From Isotricha intestinalis (Eukaryota; Ciliophora; Litostomatea; Vestibuliferida; Isotrichidae), in contig JAJJLU010000007.1 of the NCBI GenBank assembly GCA_023807065.1, positions 1-64,000 on the forward strand: a stretch of DNA of 64,000 bases, written 5' to 3'. The first letter of the stretch is position 1; each line of letters opens with the position of its first letter. Of the stretch, positions 1 through 10,262 are shown one piece after another. The notes beneath the pieces were generated by a model. It did not search any database, was not told the origin of the DNA, and saw only the letters and a list, made by a program, of their open reading frames with translations. The translations under genes and the position numbers were made by a program.

Positions 1-28
1 CCCCAATCCCCAATCCCCAATCCCCAAA
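1..28. repeat. Telomeric repeat, (CCCCAAT)n
   Basis: Three perfect tandem CCCCAAT units and a fourth that starts CCCCAA then breaks into unique sequence. The unit is at the very 5' end with the C-rich strand reading inward, as expected for a left chromosome end. The G-strand unit would be ATTGGGG, a heptamer related to but different from the ciliate TTGGGG repeat. The telomere may be truncated by assembly. Confidence 0.85.
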
Positions 29-173
29 TAGATAATCAAAAATAATATATTTATTTTTCTTTTTAAAATTCCGATTTCAAAATAAAAGATTTTTTAATAA
101 AAAATATAAAAATTAAAAAAATAAAAAATAAAAAAAATAAAAAAAAAACATAAAAAATAAAAATAAAAATAAA

Positions 174-1538
174 TTAATAAATATTATTAATTTGAATAAT
201 AATACAAGAAATATTATCTTGACTTCCTTTTTCTAAAGCTTTCTTCACAATAATATTTCCTAATTCATAACAATTACAATTTTTATACTCAAAACACAAA
301 TTAGTGATTTCATCTTCATTTAAACAATCCCAAATACCATCAGAAGCAATAACAACAAAACAATCATCTTCATTTAAAATAAAATTATGAATAGAAGGAA
401 TAGAAATTAATCCATTATTTTTTAAAGAAAAATCTCCTAAAGCTCTACTTAAATTCAATTGACCAAATAATCTATTATTAAATATTATTCCTCCTAAATT
501 TTTTATTCTTTCATTTTCTTCAATATTATTTTCTATTTTATGTTCTGTTGTTAAATTAATATAATTTTTATTTCTATTTATTAAAATACTTTTTGAATCA
601 CCTACATTTGCACAATAAATAATATTTAATTCTTTATCAATATATATTATTGTTGCTGTACAACCACAATTTTCAATTTGAGGAAAATTATTTTTTAATT
701 CATTATCAATTATTTCAAAAGAATTAATTAATGATTCTTCAATATTATAATTTGATTTATTTAAATTATTCATTAATATATTTGGAAATTTACATACTGC
801 AAATTTTATTGGTTCTTCACAATTTAAACCATGACCATCAAATAAACTAAAATAACCTTTATTTTTATTTCCCATATATTTATCTATTATTAAATGGAAA
901 TCTTCCATTTTTGATTTTATATTTTTTTCTTCATTATATGAATATGATAAAACTGAATCTGCTTTTAAATTATATTCTTCTTTATTTATTGAATATAATA
1001 TTTCATTATTATTTCTATTTTTGTCTCTTTCAGAAAATTTTATAGTATTTATTGAAGTTATTTTTGTTTTTTGAAAACATCTTTCTCCAATATTTTTCTT
1101 AGTGTTTCTATTTGTTAAGATAGGAATTAAATAATTATTATTATTATTTGAATTATCTATTTTTTTTAAATTTAAAGCATTGTTTTCTTTATTTTTTGTT
1201 TTTAAATCTATCATTTGACTTATTTGATCTAATATTATTTCTCTATTATATTCTATTGTTTGACTTGATAATAAATTATTTATATTTTGTTTGTTTTCAT
1301 AAGTATTTATATTATTTAGGTTATTTAATATGTTTTGTTTATTATTATTATTAATTAATGGGTAACCTCTTATGTCTTTTTTAATCAAATTTTTTTTACT
1401 AAATTCTGAAAAAAAACCTTTTACCTTAAATTCATTTGGAACATTCAATGGATTATCAGTATTAACTAATTTTATATTACCATTTAAATTGTGATTAAAA
1501 AAAAAATGAAAATTTTTCCTTTTAAATTTATCTTCCAT
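174..1538 (-). CDS. PP2C-type protein phosphatase
   Basis: Metal-dependent Ser/Thr protein phosphatase of the PPM/PP2C family. The first ~190 residues are Asn/Lys-rich and look disordered; the catalytic domain spans about 195-452. Visible motifs are KSKMED (near 208-213), FDGHG (233-237), GCTATI, NVGDSKS, ALGDFS, ASDGIWD and GSQDNIS, so the metal-binding aspartates are present and the enzyme should be active. It is the first gene from the telomere, with its stop about 145 bp from the repeat. It diverges from the RING gene with only 76 bp between the two start codons. Substrate unknown. Confidence 0.93.
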   Translation of the reverse strand: MEDKFKRKNFHFFFNHNLNGNIKLVNTDNPLNVPNEFKVKGFFSEFSKKNLIKKDIRGYPLINNNNKQNILNNLNNINTYENKQNINNLLSSQTIEYNREIILDQISQMIDLKTKNKENNALNLKKIDNSNNNNNYLIPILTNRNTKKNIGERCFQKTKITSINTIKFSERDKNRNNNEILYSINKEEYNLKADSVLSYSYNEEKNIKSKMEDFHLIIDKYMGNKNKGYFSLFDGHGLNCEEPIKFAVCKFPNILMNNLNKSNYNIEESLINSFEIIDNELKNNFPQIENCGCTATIIYIDKELNIIYCANVGDSKSILINRNKNYINLTTEHKIENNIEENERIKNLGGIIFNNRLFGQLNLSRALGDFSLKNNGLISIPSIHNFILNEDDCFVVIASDGIWDCLNEDEITNLCFEYKNCNCYELGNIIVKKALEKGSQDNISCIIIQINNIY

Positions 1539-1614
1539 TCTTAAAACCTTTTTTAAATAATTTATTTAAATATATAAACTAAATTTTTAAAAAAAGTAAA
1601 TAAAAACAAAAAAA
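1539..1614. promoter_or_regulatory. Shared divergent upstream region, 76 bp
   Basis: This AT-only spacer separates the start codons of the PP2C gene (minus) and the RING gene (plus). Both promoters and both 5' leaders must lie within it or extend into the neighbouring gene. No specific motif can be picked out in the A/T background. Confidence 0.4.
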
Positions 1615-2886
1615 ATGAAATATATAAATATAATTATAATAATTTCTTTAATAATAATAAAAATAAAATCTACAGAAACTTCAAAAAGATATTTATTAGA
1701 TGACTGTAATAAATATTCAGATTGTTTTAATTGTTCTTTATGTGGAAAAAGCAAAGAAACCTTTTGTGAATGTACTTGGAGAAAAAATTCATGTGTTTCA
1801 TCTTCAAATAATCCAATAATATTAGATTGGAGAAATAATTTTGAAAGTTGTGATGATTTATCATCAATTCAAATTCAAAATAAATATTGTGGAGAAATAC
1901 AATATAAAAATAAAAAGAAAAAAGGATATTTAGAATTTCCGAAAGTAAATGAATATTATGGAAAATCAAATTTATTTTGTTTATATAAATTTGATAATGA
2001 TTATTCATCAGCTTCATATAAAATTAAAACAATATTTAATGGAAAATTTACTTCAAATTCAAATAGAGTTTTAGTAAGTTATAAAATAAATTTTAAAAAT
2101 GGAAATTCAGAATCAGAATATAAAAGTATAAATTCAAATATAGAAGAATTAATTTATGATGAAGTAAAAAATATAGAAATATATATTTTTAGTTCAATGT
2201 TATATTATGAAAGTCCATTTGAAATAAGTATAATCTATCAATCAAATAATATATTTAAATCAATATATATAATAATAGCAATTATAATATTTTTGATTAT
2301 TCTTTGTACAATTTCAATTTATTGTTGTACAAGAAAATTAAATTTAGAGGTTATAAATAGAGAAGAAGAAGTTATTAGAAGAATAAGTCAAAGTATTATT
2401 GAAAGTAATCAAGCTCACGAAATTCAAGAAATTCAACAACAAATGTTAGTTAAAAATGTAGAAAATTTATTAAATAATCCCGATTTGTTAGGAGAAAAAA
2501 TTTGTAAGAAAGAACATGAAAAATATGGAACCAATTGTACTATTTGTTTAGAAGAATTAAAAGTTGGAGTTGATAAAATAAGTTTAACTCCTTGTTCTCA
2601 TGTGTTTCATTTTAAATGTTTGAGTATTGGTTATGGAAAAATATGACTAATTTAAAATGTCCAAATTGTAATATGAATTTAAATCCTGAAGAAGGAGATT
2701 CAGATATTTCAGATAATACTTCAAATAATCATAGTAATTTTCATACTGAAAATGTTGCAATGAATAATAATAATAATAATAATCAAATGAATAATTTTAC
2801 TAGAGTAAGTCATAATACTATTAATAATATTGGGGAAAGTCAAAATTTGAGAAATAATGATAATAATAGATATAAGAATGTTAATG

Positions 2887-2934
<48 letters not shown>

Positions 2935-3008
2935 GGGAAAGTAGAACTGGTAATCGCAATTTCCAATCTATTAAAGATTTTGATAATTTGGAAAGTATAG
3001 ATATTTAA
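1615..3008 (+). CDS. Single-pass membrane RING-H2 ubiquitin ligase-like protein (frameshifted)
   Basis: The N-terminus has a signal peptide (hydrophobic residues 4-17) and then a Cys-rich, PSI-like luminal segment (about 28-65). A TM helix lies near residues 220-240, followed by a cytosolic RING. The RING is split by a -1 shift at about 2622: the first frame supplies CTICLEE...CSHVFHFKCL and then stops at 2646, while the second supplies W...LKCPNCN. Joined, they give a complete C3H2C3 RING-H2, so I treat the region as one gene. The C-terminal tail is Asn-rich with a run of 15 Asn (2889-2933). The layout resembles transmembrane RING E3 ligases of the endomembrane system. The shift could be a sequence error, a real mutation or recoding. 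Confidence 0.75.
2889..2933 (+). repeat. AAT trinucleotide run encoding 15 Asn
   Basis: Fifteen uninterrupted AAT codons in the tail of the RING protein. It is a microsatellite in coding sequence and probably length-variable. Confidence 0.95.
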
Positions 3009-3216
3009 TATTATTTATTAGTTTTTGTATAAAATTATTATATATAAAATGTTTTAACTTATTTACAATTATAAAATAATATTAATCAATATTAACTTTT
3101 ATTGTTGAACTTTGGGTTTTTAAATTATTTTTAAATAAAAATTATTTTTTTATAAAATTAATCAATTGTTTTCATTAAAATTTAAATTAAATGATTTAAT
3201 TTAATCTTATTAAAAA

Positions 3217-6200
3217 ATGTCAGAGCAAAATTTCCAAGGGGCTGAATTAATAAGTACAAGAATAATAAATGATTCATTAATAAATTTCCAACATTGTAAA
3301 AATATAATATCTCCAGATAAAAAATTTTGTATATTTTACAATCAAAATAACTTAATAATAATAGATTTAGTATTAAAAAAAATAATTTCAAAAATATCAT
3401 TTAATCAAAATGAAAATATTTCAAATGTTCAAATATTAAAACCAGATATTTTACTTTATTGTAAAAAAACAGAATATTCAGAAATAGTAATTTCGAGTTT
3501 AAATTCATTATCAGGCTATTATGAATTAAAAATAAAAGAAGATATATTAAATTATCATTTTACTCAAATAGATGAAAGCGGAATTAATTATATGTTTGTA
3601 ATAACATCAAATTATGAACTCATTATTTTTCAAGAAAATATAGAAAAAAAGAGAATTTATATATTCAATGATATTAATATACCAATTAAATTTAAAATAG
3701 AAAAAATGGAATATATAAAAGATAATAAAATACTTTTAATATTTACTTCAAATGGTTTAATTTTAAATTATTCTATTCAAAATGATCCTCAAGGAATATA
3801 TCAATTAATTCCAACATATAATGAATATGTTTCAATAGATAATAATTATAATAATAAAGATTATAATTATTATACAATAATTAATGTAAATATAAATTGT
3901 TATATTTGTTTAAATAATGAAAATAATTTAAATGATAATAATTTCTCAGAAAATGAAGATAATCTTATTAATGAAGGTCACCATTGTGTTTTTGTTACTA
4001 TAACTGGAATAAAGAAAAATCAAACTTCTTTTATTTCTTGTTATGAAATTGATGATTATCAATTAATTCAAAAATATTATATTGAAATAAATGAAATTAT
4101 TCAAGATTCTTTTATTACTAAATCTGTTACTAAAAATTCTAGTTTTGATAAACCTAATTATATTTTTCTTATTACTAAAACTAATATTGGAGTTATTAAA
4201 TTTTATTATGGTGATTTATTTGCTATTGAAAAAAAAAAAAATAATGATAATGGACAATTACTTTTATTAAATCAAAGAGATGATTTACAAAATATATTTT
4301 CAATATCTATTTTAAATTCTACTTCTTCTATTAAAGGAATCAATCAATTTAAAATTCATATTTTATATATGAAATTATTAAATGAATATGAATGTTTTTT
4401 TAAAAATGAAGTTATTTCAAATTATAAAAATTTAGAAAATAATTATAATTTAAATTTAGAAGAATATATTCTTTTTTATTTAAAAAATAGAAATAATGAA
4501 GAAGCAATGAATAATTATAAACAAGGAATTATTAATAATATTAATAATCTTTTAAATAGATTAAATTATGAAAATAAAAATATTGATTTTTTTTTAATTT
4601 CTCTTATTTCTAAAAATGATATTTTTCAAATTAAAAAATATTTAACTTTAAGAGATCCTTTACAAAATAATAAATTTTTAGTTGATAATCAATCAATTAA
4701 TGAGACTTGTAAACTATTTTATAATGAAATTAACAAAATGATTCAAAATCTTTTATCAAATAATAATCAAAATAATATTGATTTAAATGAATTTAATGAT
4801 TATGAAAAATATTTAAAAATTTTAATTGAAATTGTTAAAATTGTTAAAAGAAGAAATAAAAATCCTTTAGGAGAACCTTTTTTAAAAGAAGATTTTATTA
4901 AAAAAAATGATAGAAAAATAATCGAAAGTGAATTATTTTTTCTTGAAAATTTATATTTTATAATGAAAATATTAAATAATTATTTCAGAAAAAATAAAAT
5001 TTTTAATGAACCAATTTATATAAATAATGATTATTTTAATATTTTTGCTTTTTATATTGAAAATGAAAATAATTATAATATAAAAGATAATTTTGAGCAT
5101 TATTTAAAACATTATTTCACTTTTTCAAAAGATTATCAAAATTTTATTGAAAATGATAATTCAGAACAAAAAATAGATTTTGAAATTTTATTATATTATA
5201 CTAAATTTGTTTTATTCAATTATTATTATTATTATCTGAAATATAATAATGAAGAAAATGATATTAATAATCCAATTTTCTTTTCTAATTTTAAAGGAAT
5301 TAGAAGTGAATTTACTGAATATTCTCCAATTTCAGAAATATTATTTAATTTAGATAATTTAATCCCTAATCAAAATATAATTCCTTTAACTAATTTTTTA
5401 ATTAAATTAAATCAAAAGGGAATTATAAATAAAAATAATAAATTAAATTCAGTTTTAAATTTATCAGATTTAAATCATAATTTATTAAATCTTTTATTTT
5501 TTAGAAATCAAAAAGAAGAAGCTTATTTAATAAGTAATAATATTTCAAATTATTATAATAATTTTAATGATTGGAATATTCATCTTAGATTTTTATTGGA
5601 ACAAAAATTTGATAATTTAGCTTATCAATTTGTGAAAAATTGTTTTGCTTTATATTATTTAAATCAAGATATAAATGATTTAAATGAAATAATAAAATCA
5701 CCAAATTATATTAATGCTAAAAAATTATATTATACTTTATTTGAATATTTAATTACTCATGAAAAAATTGATGTTTTATTTAAATTACCTTTAACTTTTA
5801 TTGAAAAATCAATCTTTAAAGAATATTTAATTGAAAACAAACAATATGAAGATTTATTAATTATTTATTATCTTAAATTAGGTTTATTAAATGAAGCAAA
5901 AAAAATTTTTGCTTCATATATAAACTCTTCAAATAATAATACTTACCCTTATTCTAAATTATTATATAAAAATTTAATTGATTCTTTTGAAAAATTATAT
6001 GATAAGAATAAAAAACAAAATGAAAATATTGATTCAATTATTGATAGAATTAAAAATGATGAAAATCAACTTTTTATGAAAGTTAATATTGAAAAAGAAA
6101 GAAATGATTTAAGAAATATTTCTAATCAAATGAAAAATTCTTCTTTTATTGACAATAATATCAATAATTATAAACAATCTTTAATTAATAGTGCAATAAG

Positions 6201-6552
6201 AGATGAAGAATTAATTGAAGGAAGAAAATCAAATCAAAATCCAAATTTAAAAACTAATAATTTAATGAATAATATTATCGAATCTTCAAGAAAAACATTT
6301 GGAAATATTAATGGATATAATATAAATAATAATAATAATATAATTCATAATTTTGAATATTCAAATAATATGAATGAAAATTATACTAATAATAATCATT
6401 ATAATAGAAATGAAATAAATAATAGTTTTAGTGGATTTTCAAATGATATAAATGATAATAATAAATATAAAAATTATTATAATAATAATATGAGAGAAGA
6501 TGATTTAAGTAGTAATAATAGTATAATTGACACAACAAGAAAAAGAAAATAA
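3217..6552 (+). CDS. ELYS-like nucleoporin candidate
   Basis: A protein of 1111 residues. The first ~350 residues are beta-rich and propeller-like, followed by a long alpha-helical region and an Asn-rich tail from about 1000. The helical segment near 855-900 (LPLTFIEKSIFKEYL, then LLIIYYLKLGLLNEAKKIF) matches the pattern of the ELYS-like domain: a leucine-proline hinge followed by a helix pair. ELYS joins the Y-complex of the nuclear pore and in animals binds chromatin. The basic tail here (ends TRKRK) could serve chromatin or nuclear import. Another scaffold nucleoporin such as Nup133 is the main alternative. The preceding 208 bp hold no gene. Confidence 0.5.
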   Translation: MSEQNFQGAELISTRIINDSLINFQHCKNIISPDKKFCIFYNQNNLIIIDLVLKKIISKISFNQNENISNVQILKPDILLYCKKTEYSEIVISSLNSLSGYYELKIKEDILNYHFTQIDESGINYMFVITSNYELIIFQENIEKKRIYIFNDINIPIKFKIEKMEYIKDNKILLIFTSNGLILNYSIQNDPQGIYQLIPTYNEYVSIDNNYNNKDYNYYTIINVNINCYICLNNENNLNDNNFSENEDNLINEGHHCVFVTITGIKKNQTSFISCYEIDDYQLIQKYYIEINEIIQDSFITKSVTKNSSFDKPNYIFLITKTNIGVIKFYYGDLFAIEKKKNNDNGQLLLLNQRDDLQNIFSISILNSTSSIKGINQFKIHILYMKLLNEYECFFKNEVISNYKNLENNYNLNLEEYILFYLKNRNNEEAMNNYKQGIINNINNLLNRLNYENKNIDFFLISLISKNDIFQIKKYLTLRDPLQNNKFLVDNQSINETCKLFYNEINKMIQNLLSNNNQNNIDLNEFNDYEKYLKILIEIVKIVKRRNKNPLGEPFLKEDFIKKNDRKIIESELFFLENLYFIMKILNNYFRKNKIFNEPIYINNDYFNIFAFYIENENNYNIKDNFEHYLKHYFTFSKDYQNFIENDNSEQKIDFEILLYYTKFVLFNYYYYYLKYNNEENDINNPIFFSNFKGIRSEFTEYSPISEILFNLDNLIPNQNIIPLTNFLIKLNQKGIINKNNKLNSVLNLSDLNHNLLNLLFFRNQKEEAYLISNNISNYYNNFNDWNIHLRFLLEQKFDNLAYQFVKNCFALYYLNQDINDLNEIIKSPNYINAKKLYYTLFEYLITHEKIDVLFKLPLTFIEKSIFKEYLIENKQYEDLLIIYYLKLGLLNEAKKIFASYINSSNNNTYPYSKLLYKNLIDSFEKLYDKNKKQNENIDSIIDRIKNDENQLFMKVNIEKERNDLRNISNQMKNSSFIDNNINNYKQSLINSAIRDEELIEGRKSNQNPNLKTNNLMNNIIESSRKTFGNINGYNINNNNNIIHNFEYSNNMNENYTNNNHYNRNEINNSFSGFSNDINDNNKYKNYYNNNMREDDLSSNNSIIDTTRKRK

Positions 6553-6761
6553 TAAAATTATTAAATATATTTATCCTTTTTTAATCCCTTATTTTTTTTC
6601 TCAATATAATAAATAACAAAATTATAATTTAAATTTAAACAAAAAATTTAAAATTAAATAAAAAAAATATTATATATATAAAAAAACTAAAGAAAGAAAT
6701 TTGAATTTTAAAAAACGATGTAAAATAAAACAATAAAAAAATATCACATATATATAAAAAA

Positions 6762-7784
6762 TTAATCTAAATCATTTTCAATTTGAGAAGCAATATGTTC
6801 AAACAAACCAGACCCAGGTAAAACAAAAAATTGAACATTGCCAAAATTATTATCATCATCACTCTCTTCACCATTTTCAATTTTTCTTAATTCTCTAATC
6901 ATTAAATTACTAATTAAATTTTCACAAACATTAACAAAATTATTCATTTCTTCTCTATCTTCTTGAGTAAAATGCATAAAAGTTCTTACATGACGATTAT
7001 TATTATTAAATTTTAAACTTCTATTTCTATTTCTAATAAAATTTCTTCTTTTTTCTTCTTCTTTTTTTTGATTTTCAGTATATTCTTTTATTAATCTTTC
7101 ACTTTCTAACATTTCTTCTCTTTCTTTTAAAGTTTCATTTGTTATTCCATTTTGAACGTATTTTTTCTCATATTTTAATCTTTCTATTTCTTCCATTCCT
7201 TTTATTAATTTATTATGTGCTTCTTCTATTTTTTCCTTTTTTAACTTATTTACATATTCTTCTTCTGAAGATTTCATTTTAATATTTTCTAATATTTTCG
7301 ATTGAGAAATACCTTCATTTCCTAATATTGGATTTATTATATCATCTATTGCAAATATTATATCATATGCATTATCTTTTATTATATCTATCTCATTTTT
7401 ACCTTCATTTCCTTTTCTATTTAAATTATTTGTTATTATTGATGTTATAAATGTTGTTATTGTTTTTAAACAATTATTTAATTCTAAAGGATTAAAACTT
7501 ATTTCTGATATTAATACAAAATATATTTTTGAACTTTTTAATTTATAGGAATAATATATTCCATAGGATTTATCAAATAAATTAAATGATGTTTTTATAT
7601 TTATATTTTTCGTCTTTTTTTTCAGTAAGTTTACTAAAAATCCGGTGTGATATGTTTCTAATTCTTGTCTTGTCATTGAAATAAATTGCCTTGCTAATAT
7701 TATTTTATTCTCTCCATTTGATATAAAAAATGTCTTTATTTTTGGATTAAATTTTGGGGAAATTGCTAATTGAATTTTTTTCAT
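6762..7784 (-). CDS. Coatomer delta-subunit-like protein lacking the mu-homology domain
   Basis: Residues 1-150 form a longin-type domain: a beta start, then LARQFISMTRQELE, then a hydrophobic core ending in DIIFAIDDIINP. These track delta-COP, where the family has VSRQF and FELIFAFDEVI. The helix that follows (SSEEEYVNKLKKEKIEEAHNK) also matches the delta-COP linker. The protein is only 340 residues, however. The usual ~510-residue subunit ends in a mu-homology domain, and here there is instead a charged coiled coil and an acidic tail. It may be a short delta-COP of the COPI coat or a paralogue. It converges on the ELYS-like gene. Confidence 0.7.
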   Translation of the reverse strand: MKKIQLAISPKFNPKIKTFFISNGENKIILARQFISMTRQELETYHTGFLVNLLKKKTKNINIKTSFNLFDKSYGIYYSYKLKSSKIYFVLISEISFNPLELNNCLKTITTFITSIITNNLNRKGNEGKNEIDIIKDNAYDIIFAIDDIINPILGNEGISQSKILENIKMKSSEEEYVNKLKKEKIEEAHNKLIKGMEEIERLKYEKKYVQNGITNETLKEREEMLESERLIKEYTENQKKEEEKRRNFIRNRNRSLKFNNNNRHVRTFMHFTQEDREEMNNFVNVCENLISNLMIRELRKIENGEESDDDNNFGNVQFFVLPGSGLFEHIASQIENDLD

Positions 7785-8127
7785 TTTTTAATTATAAATA
7801 TCTTATATAATTAAATTATTATTTATCTTTATAGTAATTTTTATTTAATCAAATAATATTAAAAATATTAGTCATTTTTAGTTTTATCAATAATAAATTT
7901 TTTAATAAATATGATTCATATTAAATAAATTTTTAAACATAAATTTAATTTTAATATATTAGTTAACAATTAACAAAATTATTACAATTTATATATATAT
8001 ATAAAATATTTCTTCCTTTATTTTAATATAAGAAAAAAGAAAAAGAGAAACAATAATAAGATATATTTAATACCTATAAATAAATGAAAAAAAATGAACA
8101 AATCTACTTATACAATACTTAACATGT
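7785..8127. other. Intergenic region, no gene seen
   Basis: Low-complexity A/T sequence of about 340 bp between two minus-strand genes. It should hold the promoter of the delta-COP-like gene and the 3' end of the cyclin gene. I see no ORF, RNA gene or repeat. Confidence 0.6.
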
Positions 8128-8919
8128 TCATTTAATTTTTTTATTTAGAATTTCAGAAATATTTTTAGCCTTTAATTTCGTTATTAAAAATTCAAAACAT
8201 TTAGAATAATTTTCATATTGATAATTATATATTTTTCCAAATATAATGTTTAAATCTTCTAAACCAAAAGATTTTCTAATAAAAGCAATTAATGAAAAAG
8301 CATATTCAATTGAAGTAAATCTAATATAAAATTTTTTATCTACCAATTTATATAATTGAATAAAACAATTATAATAAACATTTGAAATTTCTATATTATG
8401 AATTCTTAAAAATTCTTTTTCATAACTAAATAATATTTGATTATTTATAAGAAAAGTTAAAATATCATAAGCAGTAAAAAAATTTAAATTATAATTAATT
8501 GATTTTAAAATTTCAATTTCTAAATTATAATCAAAATCTTCTTTTTTTAAATTATTAATTATATTTAAAGAAATAGTACCATTTTCAAAAAATTTTAAAC
8601 AAATTAAAATACAATGATAAGCAGTTTTACAAATATCTTGAGTAAATTTTTTATTTATAAAAAGATCGTCCATTAAATAAATACTTGAATAAAAAATTTT
8701 TTGATCTAATTGAAAAGAATTACAAAAATTTTTTATTATATTTATTCCATTTATTCTTATATCTTTATAAATTGAATTTGGTTTAAATTTATTTTTCTTT
8801 TCTTTTATTGAAAAATTTAATATTGTATTAAATATATCTAATCTATCTATTTCTACATTTTCTTCTTTTTTTCTTTTTTCTCTCAAACACTTTTCAGGAA
8901 TATTTTTAATATTAGACAT
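8128..8919 (-). CDS. Cyclin
   Basis: The cyclin box runs through the middle of this ~263-residue protein. RINGINIIKNFCNSF occupies the place of the first cyclin helix, followed by the helix pair around YLMDDLFIN and ICLKFFE, then EIEILKSINYNLNFFTAYDIL, the standard ending of the first cyclin fold. A second fold follows. I chose the ATG at 8919 because the longer frame begins with TTG. It should bind and activate a cyclin-dependent kinase. No destruction box is obvious, and the subclass cannot be assigned. It diverges from the ABHD17-like gene across about 175 bp. Confidence 0.85.
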   Translation of the reverse strand: MSNIKNIPEKCLREKRKKEENVEIDRLDIFNTILNFSIKEKKNKFKPNSIYKDIRINGINIIKNFCNSFQLDQKIFYSSIYLMDDLFINKKFTQDICKTAYHCILICLKFFENGTISLNIINNLKKEDFDYNLEIEILKSINYNLNFFTAYDILTFLINNQILFSYEKEFLRIHNIEISNVYYNCFIQLYKLVDKKFYIRFTSIEYAFSLIAFIRKSFGLEDLNIIFGKIYNYQYENYSKCFEFLITKLKAKNISEILNKKIK

Positions 8920-9095
8920 TATTTGTCTATTATTTTTTAATTTATTTTTTTCTTTAAAAATCAAATTCAAAAAAAGTTTTCGATATTTTAAAAATATTAT
9001 TATTTAATAATATCTTTGACTTAATTCTTTTTTTAAAATAATAAGAATAAAAATAAACAAAAAATAATTATTTTAATTTAATAATATTTAAATTT

Positions 9096-10262
9096 ATGTC
9101 ATGTGTATTTTTTTCTAAAAATAATGATAATTCAAAATCAATAGTTTTTTCTCCTCCAAATCCTCCTAATTATTCAATAGAAAATAAAAACAATAAAAAT
9201 AATTCAAATAATTATGGTTCTTTAATAACAGAATTAAATTTCAATCACCCAATATTTAAAAACATAAATTACCCAAATATAGCAATTTCTTGTTATTCAA
9301 TAAAAAAAATATTGAATTCAAAAAATAATATAATAATATTACATATTAAAAATAATACTCCAGAAAAAAAAAGAAGAAAACAAAAAATAACAATAAGTGA
9401 ATCTTCAGAATCTTTAAATTCAAATAATTCATCATCAAATTCATCAGAAAAAAATAAGAATAAAATAACAATATTATTATCTCAAGGAACAAAAACAGAT
9501 TTAGGAAAAATATATCCAACATTAATAGATATGTCAAATGTATTAAATTGTAATATTATATCATATGATTATTCTGGTTTTGGTTTTTCTTCTGGAAATT
9601 TATCATTAGAAAAAATAAATGAAGATTTAGAAGAAGTATTAAATTTTATTTTAAATCATTTAGAAATAAAATTAGAAAATATTATTCTTTATGGAAAAAC
9701 TATTGGTTCTTTGCCTTCAATATTTATTTCTTCAAGAGATAAATATTGTTCTATTAAAGGTTTAATTTTACAAAGTCCTTATTATTTTGATAAATATAAT
9801 GGAAAAGATAAAGACAAAATATTTATTAATAATAATATGGCATTAATTAAAAATGTTGATTGCCCTGTTTTATTAATTCATGGTAAATTAGATGATATTA
9901 TTCCTTATGAACATATTGATTTTTTTTCTAAAAATATTAAAGAATGTGTTAAATGGTTTCCTGAAAAAGGAAATCATAAAAATATTATTTGTGATTTAAG
10001 AAGTAAATATTATAAAATAGTAAAAAACTTTATTGAAAGAATTGTTGATTCTAGATTAAAAATTTCTAATAGTGATATATTATTTAAAGAAGAAAATTGT
10101 TTAGAAGAAACTATTATTAAATTTTCTTATAATAAAAATGTTATTTCTAATAGTCACTTTAATAGTTTGAGTGATTTTGAAAATAAAAAAAGTTTAGAAT
10201 TAAATCAAATTTTAAATTCTAGTATCGATAAAGATTATGATAATGAAAATAATAATAAGTAA
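9096..10262 (+). CDS. ABHD17-like alpha/beta hydrolase with Thr at the nucleophile
   Basis: The fold follows ABHD17/FAM108: an N-terminal Cys (MSCVFF) near a beta start, a low-complexity Ser/Lys insertion (~95-125), then ISYDYSGFGFSSG and the nucleophile elbow. Family members carry GQSIG at the elbow; here it is GKTIG, with Thr202 where the catalytic Ser should be. The acid (D266 in GKLDDIIPYEH) and the base (H294 in GNHKN) are kept. ABHD17 proteins are membrane-attached depalmitoylases. Here the enzyme may use Thr, be weak, or be inactive. The C-terminal ~70 residues are a disordered tail. Confidence 0.85.
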   Translation: MSCVFFSKNNDNSKSIVFSPPNPPNYSIENKNNKNNSNNYGSLITELNFNHPIFKNINYPNIAISCYSIKKILNSKNNIIILHIKNNTPEKKRRKQKITISESSESLNSNNSSSNSSEKNKNKITILLSQGTKTDLGKIYPTLIDMSNVLNCNIISYDYSGFGFSSGNLSLEKINEDLEEVLNFILNHLEIKLENIILYGKTIGSLPSIFISSRDKYCSIKGLILQSPYYFDKYNGKDKDKIFINNNMALIKNVDCPVLLIHGKLDDIIPYEHIDFFSKNIKECVKWFPEKGNHKNIICDLRSKYYKIVKNFIERIVDSRLKISNSDILFKEENCLEETIIKFSYNKNVISNSHFNSLSDFENKKSLELNQILNSSIDKDYDNENNNK

